Assembly (NCBI GenBank): GCA_002171575.2
Contig: NHEI02000023.1
Location: forward strand, 34,018-42,263
Direction of reading: 5' to 3'
Length of the DNA stretch: 8,246 nt
Source: Flavobacteriaceae bacterium TMED81
GTDB taxonomy: Bacteria > Bacteroidota > Bacteroidia > Flavobacteriales > Flavobacteriaceae
The notes beneath the pieces are model-generated. The model did not search any database, was not told the DNA's origin, and was given only the letters and a program-made list of their open reading frames with translations. Below, piece by piece: positions 1 through 5,511 of this stretch; within the stretch, counting starts at the first letter, position 1; each line of letters begins with the position of its first letter. A program made the position numbers and the translations under genes.

Positions 1-1982
1 TGTGCGGTATACCGACCCGAGCGGTCATGGTCGTCCCAGTTTTCGGAGGCAAGCAATACAGGCACACAGAGCAAGCTCAATACCCCAACAATGGGAACGG
101 CTAGTCGTGGTCGAAGAAAGGATTGGATTCGTTCGGAAAGGGCAAGTACCCCCAAACCAATGTAAATGCTAAAGGCATAAAACGAACCAACCAAGGCATA
201 GTCACGCTCACGTGGTTCAAAAACCCGTTCGTTGAGATAGACTTTAAGCGCCAGTCCTGTAAACAAAAACAGCAATAGCATCACCCAAAACCGTTTGGGG
301 TCTTTGCGATATAAAAAAGCAAATCCCAAAATTCCCATCAGCAGGGGCAACATATAGTATTTGTTTTTCCCTTTGTTGTTGGCCAGTTCGCTAGGCAACT
401 TATCTTGTGGACCCAAACGCCAGTTGTCAATCAATGTGATCCCACTGATCCAGTTGCCATTGACGGGGTCTAGCTTTCCTTGGAGATCGTTTTGGCGACC
501 AGAGAAATTCCACATAAAATACCGCCAATACATATACCCCATTTGGAAGTCAAACATATAGCGGAGGTTGTCAAAAAACGATGGCTTTTCGATGTCGAGA
601 TAGGTAGCATAAGTCGTTAGGAAATTGTGATACTCATCCACATCCGCTCGACCTTCGTTCCACTCGCTGATAAAGGAGTTTACGGCCTCCACAAGACCTT
701 CTTCGTTCCGATACGCGGGCTTGACATCAAAGTCAACCGTGCCGTAGTAGGTCATATAGTTGGTTGCATTCCCACTGCTCCACATTCTCGGCAATATGCC
801 TTCGTGCTTGCTGTTGCTATTGATTCGCGCATTTTCCCACGCATTGACAATAATATATCGACCTGTCTTCTCGTCTTTTTCGTACTTGGGCTTATCATCT
901 ACATAGGGCGTATTCTCGTCCTGTCCAGCATACATATCGGTAAACATCGGGCCATAAAACAAATGCGTATCGGGATATTGTTCGAGGTTGTAATAGGCCA
1001 GTAATGCACGTGCATCTGCAGGTGCGTTTTCATTGATCACTGTGTTTGCATTGGCACGAATGGGCAGCATCAGCCATGACGAAAACCCAACAAGAATAAA
1101 TAAGATGCAAAGAAGTCCGGTATTGAGTTGTACCCAGCTTTTGCGGTGTGTGAGTTGGAGGGTATATACAAAAAACGCAACGAGTGAAAGTGCAGCGGTA
1201 ATGGTTCCCGAGTGAAAAGGCAAGCCAATTTGATTGACAAAAAACACTTCGGCATAGCCAAAATAGGCAAGTGTGCTCGGCAGGAGTAGTTTAAATATAA
1301 AAAGCAAAACCGCTACGGAGAGGACATTGGCCAACACAAATCCTTTTATGGTCACGGTCTCGGTGGTTTTAAAATAGTACAACATTCCGATGGCAGGGAT
1401 GGTCAAGAGTCCCATAAAATGCACGCCAAAGGAAAGACCAACAACAAAAGCAATGAGCACCAACCAGCGATCGCCACGTGGCTTGTCCATATCGGCTTCC
1501 CAGCGTAGCCCAAGCCAAAAGAGAATAGATAGGATACAAGTCGCCATGGCATAGACTTCTGCCTCAACGGCATTAAACCAAAAACTATCGGTGTATGCAA
1601 ATCCAAGCGCACCGACAAGTCCGGCGACCAAAACAAGGATTTGGGTGTGATTATCATCGGCTTGTTCGCGCACCAAACGACGCGCAATCCCTGTAATCGT
1701 CCAAAACAAAAACAAGACCGTAAAGCTACTCGCCAATACCGACATCATATTGACCGATAGGGCGATATACTCCGCACTGGGAGCGAGGATGGCAAATACC
1801 GCTCCCACCATTTGAAAAAATGGAGCACCCGGCGGGTGACCGACTTGCAACTTGGCAGCGGTAGCGATATATTCGCTACAGTCCCAATAGCTTGCAGTGG
1901 GTTCCACAGTAAGCAGGTAGGAGAGGAGTGAAATCGCAAAAGCAAACCATCCCAATCTCAGATTCCAAACGCGAAAATTCAT
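1..1982 (-). CDS. DUF2723 / GT117-type multi-pass membrane glycosyltransferase (C-terminus outside window)
   Basis: I translated this frame by hand; it is open from the ATG at 1980-1982 to the window edge, 660 codons with no stop. It starts with a membrane segment (about residues 9-25), followed by the family hallmark YWDCSEY (32-38) and GHPPGAPFF (48-56). More hydrophobic segments follow (roughly 58-97, 113-130, 145-158, 174-200, 215-235, 262-276, 288-306). A segment with LPIRANANTVINENAPAD (306-323) leads into a large, probably extracytoplasmic region. Further membrane segments lie near 522-580, then EPRERDYALVGS (589-600), and ENWDDHDRS (647-655) closes the visible part. Such proteins usually run to about 1000 residues, so a third or so is missing. 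DUF2723 is common in Bacteroidota and is related to protein O-mannosyltransferases; a role in envelope glycosylation using a lipid-linked sugar is inference. An in-frame TAG 15 bases upstream of the ATG leaves no other ATG start. No frameshift is seen. Confidence 0.9.
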   Translation of the reverse strand, partial: MNFRVWNLRLGWFAFAISLLSYLLTVEPTASYWDCSEYIATAAKLQVGHPPGAPFFQMVGAVFAILAPSAEYIALSVNMMSVLASSFTVLFLFWTITGIARRLVREQADDNHTQILVLVAGLVGALGFAYTDSFWFNAVEAEVYAMATCILSILFWLGLRWEADMDKPRGDRWLVLIAFVVGLSFGVHFMGLLTIPAIGMLYYFKTTETVTIKGFVLANVLSVAVLLFIFKLLLPSTLAYFGYAEVFFVNQIGLPFHSGTITAALSLVAFFVYTLQLTHRKSWVQLNTGLLCILFILVGFSSWLMLPIRANANTVINENAPADARALLAYYNLEQYPDTHLFYGPMFTDMYAGQDENTPYVDDKPKYEKDEKTGRYIIVNAWENARINSNSKHEGILPRMWSSGNATNYMTYYGTVDFDVKPAYRNEEGLVEAVNSFISEWNEGRADVDEYHNFLTTYATYLDIEKPSFFDNLRYMFDFQMGYMYWRYFMWNFSGRQNDLQGKLDPVNGNWISGITLIDNWRLGPQDKLPSELANNKGKNKYYMLPLLMGILGFAFLYRKDPKRFWVMLLLFLFTGLALKVYLNERVFEPRERDYALVGSFYAFSIYIGLGVLALSERIQSFLRPRLAVPIVGVLSLLCVPVLLASENWDDHDRSGRYTA

Positions 1983-2000
1983 TTGTGGTTTTTGGAGCTA

Positions 2001-2008
2001 CGAATGTA
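2001..2008 (-). promoter_or_regulatory. Possible -7 box (TACATTCG) for the DUF2723 gene
   Basis: Read on the minus strand, TACATTCG differs by one base from the Bacteroidota -7 consensus TAnnTTTG and ends 18 bases before the ATG. The -33 element is poor: the nearest TTTTG (2034-2038) is about 25 bases away, longer than the usual 17-23. An alternative minus-strand pair, TTTG at 2057-2060 with TATTTTG at 2034-2040, has a one-base-short box. Neither is convincing alone, so the exact start of transcription is unsettled. Confidence 0.35.
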
Positions 2009-2046
2009 CAACATTCTCATTGTGTTGAGAAATCAAAATAGAAGTA

Positions 2047-2076
2047 TTGGCGTTATCAAACTTTGTTTTATTTTTG
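2047..2076 (+). promoter_or_regulatory. Bacteroidota-type promoter for tRNA-Gln
   Basis: TTG at 2047-2049, a 19-base spacer, then TATTTTTG at 2069-2076, an exact match to the TAnnTTTG -7 box of the Bacteroidota primary sigma factor. Transcription would begin near 2081-2084, about 72 bases ahead of the mature tRNA 5' end. The precursor leader would therefore include the half-tRNA repeat and palindrome described below, to be removed by RNase P. Confidence 0.65.
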
Positions 2077-2085
2077 CAACGCTAT

Positions 2086-2107
2086 TAGCCTATGGTGGTT
2101 CTAGCAA
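2086..2107 (+). repeat. Degenerate copy of the tRNA-Gln 5' half
   Basis: This stretch matches 2155-2176, the acceptor 5' strand and D-arm of the downstream tRNA-Gln, at 17 of 22 positions without gaps, including ten identical bases (GCCTATGGTG, 2088-2097 against 2157-2166). The offset is 69 bases, close to one tRNA length. No T-arm or matching acceptor 3' strand follows, so it is not a functional tRNA. It could be the eroded remnant of a tandem tRNA duplication; chance similarity cannot be excluded because the match is short. Confidence 0.45.
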
Positions 2108-2108
2108 T

Positions 2109-2125
2109 CTGCCTACGGCAGGCAG
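2109..2125. repeat. GC-rich palindrome (CTGCC/GGCAG)
   Basis: CTGCC at 2109-2113 can pair with GGCAG at 2121-2125 (7-base loop) or with GGCAG at 2117-2121 (3-base loop). It contrasts with the AT-rich sequence around it. From memory, very similar GC-rich palindromes recur between genes in many Bacteroidota genomes, so it may be a dispersed repeat, but a single window cannot show copy number. It lies between the promoter and the tRNA, so it would be transcribed into the tRNA leader. Confidence 0.5.
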
Positions 2126-2154
2126 GAACGCCAAGCCGAGAAATAGCAGTTTAC

Positions 2155-2227
2155 TGGCCTATGGTGTAACTGGCAACACGTCTGATTTTGGTTCAGAAGA
2201 GTCTAGGTTCGATCCCTAGTAGGCCAA
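2155..2227 (+). tRNA. trnQ: tRNA-Gln (anticodon TTG)
   Basis: A full 73-base cloverleaf folds without mismatch. The acceptor is TGGCCTA (2155-2161) with TAGGCCA (2220-2226). The D-stem is GTGT (2164-2167) with ACAC (2176-2179). The anticodon stem is TCTGA (2181-2185) with TCAGA (2193-2197), around loop TTTTGGT, which puts anticodon TTG at 2188-2190. The variable loop has 5 bases. The T-stem is CTAGG (2203-2207) with CCTAG (2215-2219), around loop TTCGATC. The discriminator is A2227 and the CCA end is not encoded, so the CCA-adding enzyme must supply it. It decodes glutamine CAA (and CAG by wobble). It is a single tRNA gene with its own promoter and terminator. Confidence 0.96.
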
Positions 2228-2234
2228 CAAAGAG

Positions 2235-2263
2235 AATCCCGTCTAAACAGGCGGGATTTTTTT
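2235..2263 (+). terminator. Rho-independent terminator after tRNA-Gln
   Basis: AATCCCG (2235-2241) pairs with CGGGATT (2252-2258), extended inward by a T-G and a C-G pair around a 6-base loop. The 3' arm runs directly into a T tract to 2263. It sits 8 bases after the tRNA 3' end. On the other strand the hairpin is followed by a weaker run (CTCTTTGTT), so it might also stop leftward transcripts from the hydroxylase gene. Confidence 0.88.
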
Positions 2264-2273
2264 ATCCCTTTGC

Positions 2274-2306
2274 TTTGTCACTCCTAGTGAAGGGAGGCAT
2301 GACAAA
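2274..2306. repeat. REP-like imperfect inverted repeat
   Basis: TTTGTCA (2274-2280) is complementary to TGACAAA (2300-2306), and inside it CTCC (2281-2284) pairs with GGAG (2293-2296). This gives an 11-bp interrupted stem with a 3-base bulge and an 8-base loop. Neither strand has a T tract following the hairpin, so it is not a simple intrinsic terminator. It resembles the short palindromic elements found between bacterial genes. The sequence from here to the hydroxylase stop (2307-2353) holds only a short direct repeat. Confidence 0.5.
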
Positions 2307-2312
2307 AAACAT

Positions 2313-2334
2313 CGATTCACTGTTCACGATTCAC
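2313..2334. repeat. Short direct repeat CGATTCAC x2
   Basis: CGATTCAC occurs at 2313-2320 and 2327-2334, 14 bases apart, with a further TTCAC at 2323-2327 overlapping the second copy. It lies just beyond the stop of the hydroxylase gene. Two copies of 8 bases are weak evidence; no function is assigned. Confidence 0.4.
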
Positions 2335-2353
2335 AAACAACGCCTATACCAAT

Positions 2354-3601
2354 TTAAGATTCGGTCTGAATCAGCATGCGTTCTCGCCACAGCATAGAGA
2401 CCAAGGCCAGACTGGAAACGACCAAATAGCCCATCCAAGCCCAGTAAAGAATAGGCGAAATGGTTGCCAATACCCATTGGAGTACAACAAAGGAGATGGC
2501 GATTCGAAACCACTCAAATCCGATACTCCATGTGTATTGATCCATCACACTGGTATATCCAAAAATGGCGGCAAACAAAGCCACGCCAATCGCAGTGGCA
2601 TGCACAGGGGATAAGTCTCCAAAATGGTAGAGCATCAGCAGCAGTAGCCCCATGGTCGCGCAAAAGTGAAACAATGCCCAGTATGCGAGGGAACGCTTGT
2701 AGTGGGGTGCATATTTTTGTTGTTGGCTTAGGTCGGTAATCACCGTCATTGGGTGCGATTGTTTGACATCTTCGGGTCGCCAGCCGGTGGGCATCAACCA
2801 CAAGCAGAATTTGTCTCTCCAACTTTTGGTGTGCCAAGCATCGAGGGCCAGTCCCCATAGGTGCTGAAAGTTGATCCATAGCGGATTCCAGGACTGCACG
2901 GGCTTGAGCACGCCATAGACAGGTGGCTCGTCATCGAGTTCTTCCTGAAAGGTGCCAAACATGCGGTCCCATACACAAAAAATGGCACTGAGGTTTTTGT
3001 CGATATATATGGGGTTGATGGCATGATGAACGCGGTGCTGAGATGGGGTCACAATGATATACTCCAACCACCCGAGTTTCCCAATGTGTTGGGTGTGATA
3101 CCAAAACTGCCCAAAGAGATGCAGGGGCGCCAAAATGGCAATGACCTCTTGCGGAATTCCAAGAACGGCAGCGGGAATCATAAACAAGGCACCATAACCG
3201 AGTATATTGGAAATGCTTTGACGTAGCGCACAGGCCATATTGAACTCTTCACTGCTGTGGTGAATGATGTGTTGGTTCCAAAAAAAATTGATTTTGTGAT
3301 TGAGACGATGCGACCAGTAAGACGCAAAATCGATACAGATAAAGGCAGTGAGGTAAAGCCAAAGATCCGCTTCGATCTGGGTGATGGCAAGTTGTTGACT
3401 CAACCAAGGATAGGAAACCAAAATCACAACCAAACCAAGTGTGTCTTTAAGGATGTTGGTCAGTCCCGAGCTCAAACTCGAAATGGTATCCATAAACACA
3501 TAAGTTTGTTTGCCCGTCGCATAGCCATAAATCAGTTCCGTCAGCATCAACACCATAAAGGCGGGAATGGCAATCAACAAGGCATTGGCATAAGCTTCCA
3601 T
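2354..3601 (-). CDS. Fatty-acid hydroxylase / sterol desaturase superfamily protein, alkylglycerol monooxygenase-like
   Basis: A 415-residue integral membrane protein with the histidine clusters that bind a di-iron centre: HRLNH (98-102), HIIHH (111-115) and HRVHH (189-193), plus H169 and H172 in WYHTQH. Around them are phrases typical of the alkylglycerol monooxygenase (TMEM195/AGMO) branch: FNMACALRQS (120-129), TPSQHRVHHAINP (185-197), IDKN (200-203), WDRMFGTF (211-218) and SWNPLW (237-242). Membrane segments fall near 5-26, 44-66, 77-97 and 134-165, with a C-terminal block of about four between 303 and 405. Family members use O2 to hydroxylate or desaturate lipids; AGMO cleaves ether lipids with tetrahydrobiopterin. 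The substrate here is unknown, and an ether-lipid or sterol role is inference. An in-frame TAA ten codons upstream with no ATG between fixes the start. It is transcribed divergently from rimP, with a terminal tRNA gene beyond its 3' end. Confidence 0.92.
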   Translation of the reverse strand: MEAYANALLIAIPAFMVLMLTELIYGYATGKQTYVFMDTISSLSSGLTNILKDTLGLVVILVSYPWLSQQLAITQIEADLWLYLTAFICIDFASYWSHRLNHKINFFWNQHIIHHSSEEFNMACALRQSISNILGYGALFMIPAAVLGIPQEVIAILAPLHLFGQFWYHTQHIGKLGWLEYIIVTPSQHRVHHAINPIYIDKNLSAIFCVWDRMFGTFQEELDDEPPVYGVLKPVQSWNPLWINFQHLWGLALDAWHTKSWRDKFCLWLMPTGWRPEDVKQSHPMTVITDLSQQQKYAPHYKRSLAYWALFHFCATMGLLLLMLYHFGDLSPVHATAIGVALFAAIFGYTSVMDQYTWSIGFEWFRIAISFVVLQWVLATISPILYWAWMGYLVVSSLALVSMLWRERMLIQTES

Positions 3602-3606
3602 AGTTG

Positions 3607-3614
3607 CGAATGTA
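3607..3614 (-). promoter_or_regulatory. Possible -7 box (TACATTCG) immediately before the hydroxylase start
   Basis: The minus strand reads TACATTCG, one base from TAnnTTTG, only five bases ahead of the ATG. The identical octamer precedes the DUF2723 gene (2001-2008). If used, transcription would start at or beside the A of the ATG, giving a leaderless mRNA. No good TTG lies 17-23 bases upstream, so the assignment is tentative. Confidence 0.35.
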
Positions 3615-3678
3615 TGAATTTCAATGAGTTAGAAAAAGTTTGCGTAGAAATACAGGAAGAAACAATCTGACAATATGA

Positions 3679-3710
3679 TTTGGGTAAGAATTTTAAAACA
3701 ATTATATTTG
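3679..3710 (+). promoter_or_regulatory. Promoter of the rimP-nusA-infB operon
   Basis: TTTG at 3679-3682, a 20-base spacer and TATATTTG at 3703-3710, an exact TAnnTTTG match, form a good Bacteroidota promoter. Transcription should begin near 3715-3717, giving a leader of about 48 bases before the rimP ATG. This region is shared with the divergent hydroxylase gene. Confidence 0.7.
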
Positions 3711-3732
3711 CAAAACATTCTGATCAACCATT

Positions 3733-3761
3733 AGGAGACTCAAAAGGTCCCCTTTTTTTTT
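3733..3761 (+). promoter_or_regulatory. Terminator-like hairpin with T9 tract in the rimP leader (possible attenuator)
   Basis: AGG-A-GAC (3733-3739) faces GTC-C-CCT (3747-3753) with one A-C mismatch and a loop of about seven bases, followed by nine T (3753-3761; the first also pairs in the stem). The T tract ends two bases before the rimP ATG. No rightward gene lies upstream that would need terminating, so the structure would act on the operon's own leader. Because nusA is the second gene, feedback on its own transcription is plausible. The stem is short and mismatched, so its strength is uncertain. Confidence 0.45.
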
Positions 3762-3763
3762 AG

Positions 3764-4234
3764 ATGAAGTTTAAAGAAAACATACAAAAATTGTTAGCGG
3801 AGGCCTTGTCGTTACAGCCCGATTTGTTTTTGATTGATCTACACATCGACGATCTATCGAGAGTTCAGGTGGTACTCGACGGGGACAATGGGGTTTCTTT
3901 GGAGCAATGCATCAAAGTGAGCCGTCACATCGAGCATCAACTCGACAGGGAAGTACATGACTTTTCGTTGGAGGTAAGCTCGGCAGGTGCGACCCATCCG
4001 TTGCAAATGGTACGTCAATACAAAAAAAATATCGGCAGAAAACTGGCGGTACACACCATAGACAATGACAATTTTAAGGCCACACTCGCCCAGGCAGATG
4101 ATGATCAAATCACTTTGGAGTGGAAAGCCCGTGAACCCAAACCAATCGGCAAGGGAAAACACACCGTGGTCAAACAATTGCAAGTCCCCTATAATCAAAT
4201 CGAAAAAGCAACCGTTCAAATCCAATTTAAGTAA
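3764..4234 (+). CDS. rimP: Ribosome maturation factor RimP
   Basis: A 156-residue cytoplasmic protein that binds free 30S subunits and assists late maturation. The N-terminal alpha/beta domain (about 1-82) includes FLIDLHIDD (22-30), the strand VQVVLDGDNGVSLEQC (34-49) and the family signature FSLEVSSAG (67-75, equivalent to the DPLEVSSPG seen elsewhere). A C-terminal beta-barrel-like domain follows from RQYKKNIGRKL (84-94) to the end. Length is typical for the family. An in-frame TAG lies directly against the ATG, so the start is certain. There is no Shine-Dalgarno sequence near the ATG; the closest GGAG is 27 bases upstream, inside the leader hairpin. It is first in the operon, six bases ahead of nusA, the order found widely in bacteria. 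Confidence 0.95.
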   Translation: MKFKENIQKLLAEALSLQPDLFLIDLHIDDLSRVQVVLDGDNGVSLEQCIKVSRHIEHQLDREVHDFSLEVSSAGATHPLQMVRQYKKNIGRKLAVHTIDNDNFKATLAQADDDQITLEWKAREPKPIGKGKHTVVKQLQVPYNQIEKATVQIQFK

Positions 4235-4240
4235 TACACA

Positions 4241-5473
4241 ATGGAAAATCTCGCATTAATCGAATCGTTCTCGCAGTTTAAAGATGACAAACTGATCGAC
4301 CGTGTGACCCTCATGTCCATTTTGGAAGAGGTGTTTCGCAATACGCTCAAGCGTAAGTTTGGCACCGATGACAATTTTGACATTATCATCAACCCTGACA
4401 AAGGGGATTTGGAAATCTGGCGCAATCGCGTCGTGGTCGAAGACGGACAAGTCGAAGACGAAAATGAAGAAATCGAACTGAAAGAAGCACGAAAAATTGA
4501 GCCCGACTTTGAAGTTGGTGAAGACGTGTCTGAAGAAGTTAAACTTTCGGATTTGGGTCGTCGATCGATCCTTTCCCTTCGTCAAAACCTGATCGCTCGA
4601 ATCCATGAGCATGACAATACGATTATCTACAAACAATTTATTGAACTCGTTGGGGAAATTTATACCGCCGAGGTGCACCACGTACGCAGCCGTGTTGTGA
4701 TTTTGATCGATGATGATGGAAACGAAATCATCTTGCCGAAAGACCGTCAAATCCCTTCAGACTTTTTCCGTAAAGGCGATAGCGTTCGGGGTGTGATTGA
4801 AAGTGTAGAGCTCAAGGGCGCCAAGCCGAGTATTGTGATGTCGCGTACCGCGCCAAAGTTTTTGGAAAAACTATTTGAACAAGAAATTCCAGAAGTATTT
4901 GATGGTTTGATTACCGTCAAAAAAGTGGTTCGTGTCCCTGGAGAAAAAGCAAAAGTTGCCGTGGATTCTTACGATGATCGTATCGATCCTGTCGGCGCTT
5001 GTGTAGGGATGAAAGGGTCTCGAATTCATGGAATTGTTCGTGAGCTAGGCAACGAGAATATCGATGTGATCAATTATACCAACAACAACCAGTTGATGAT
5101 TACGCGTGCATTGAGTCCCGCTAAAATCACCAATATGACAATCGACGAAGAAAAGAAAGCTGTAGAAGTGTATATGGATCCTTCAGAAGTTTCAAAAGCG
5201 ATTGGTCGAGGCGGATTCAATATTCGTTTAGCAGGTCAACTCACGGGTTATGAGATCGATGTGTACCGTGAAGGGGCAGAGGAAGATGTTGAGCTTACGG
5301 AGTTTTCTGATGAAATCGAAGGATGGATTATCGAAGAGTTTCGCAAGGTTGGACTGGATACGGCCAAGAGTGTTTTGGAGCAAGAGGTCGAGGATTTGGT
5401 CAAACGAACGGACTTAGAAGAGGAAACCGTTGTCGAAGTCCGCAACATATTAAACGCAGAATTTTCGAGTTAA
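4241..5473 (+). CDS. nusA: Transcription termination/antitermination factor NusA
   Basis: A 410-residue RNA polymerase-associated factor that modulates pausing, intrinsic termination and antitermination. The N-terminal polymerase-binding domain (about 1-125) has LEEVFRNTLKRKFG (28-41). An S1 RNA-binding domain (about 135-202) follows. KH1 (about 205-285) carries the conserved VDSYDDRIDPVGACVGMKG (241-259) and RELG (267-270). KH2 (about 290-345) contains SKAIGRGGFNIRLA (318-331). An acidic helical tail (345-410) ends the protein. It is shorter than the 495-residue E. coli NusA and lacks its two C-terminal acidic repeats, as is usual in Bacteroidota. The rimP stop lies seven bases before the ATG in the same frame, so no earlier ATG start is possible. 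Probably co-transcribed with rimP and infB, and perhaps self-regulated through the leader hairpin. Confidence 0.97.
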   Translation: MENLALIESFSQFKDDKLIDRVTLMSILEEVFRNTLKRKFGTDDNFDIIINPDKGDLEIWRNRVVVEDGQVEDENEEIELKEARKIEPDFEVGEDVSEEVKLSDLGRRSILSLRQNLIARIHEHDNTIIYKQFIELVGEIYTAEVHHVRSRVVILIDDDGNEIILPKDRQIPSDFFRKGDSVRGVIESVELKGAKPSIVMSRTAPKFLEKLFEQEIPEVFDGLITVKKVVRVPGEKAKVAVDSYDDRIDPVGACVGMKGSRIHGIVRELGNENIDVINYTNNNQLMITRALSPAKITNMTIDEEKKAVEVYMDPSEVSKAIGRGGFNIRLAGQLTGYEIDVYREGAEEDVELTEFSDEIEGWIIEEFRKVGLDTAKSVLEQEVEDLVKRTDLEEETVVEVRNILNAEFSS

Positions 5474-5474
5474 C

Positions 5475-5495
5475 GGATTGAAATCCCTATTTTTG
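5475..5495 (+). promoter_or_regulatory. Possible internal promoter box and small palindrome ahead of infB
   Basis: The 38-base nusA-infB gap holds TATTTTTG (5488-5495), an exact TAnnTTTG match, preceded by a small palindrome GGAT-tgaa-ATCC (5475-5486). No clear TTG sits 17-23 bases upstream; the nearest is TTTTCG near 5462-5467, inside the end of nusA. This could be a minor secondary promoter for infB, or chance in AT-rich DNA. Confidence 0.25.
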
Positions 5496-5511
5496 AACAC
5501 CAATATACAAT

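Noticed and set aside
627..1004. A 125-codon plus-strand open frame
   Set aside because: It lies wholly opposite the DUF2723 gene, whose translation carries clear family motifs over the same bases; no recognisable protein is encoded on this strand.
1983..2219. A 78-codon plus-strand open frame
   Set aside because: It runs through the tRNA promoter and most of the tRNA-Gln gene, and the peptide resembles nothing I know.
2514..2879. Minus-strand 121-codon frame inside the hydroxylase gene
   Set aside because: It is an alternative frame of the hydroxylase coding sequence, which is intact and full of family motifs, so there is no sign of a frameshift or a second gene.
3257..3670. A 137-codon plus-strand frame crossing the hydroxylase start and the intergenic region
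   Set aside because: Mostly antisense to the hydroxylase; the translation has no domain-like pattern and no promoter is visible in front of it.
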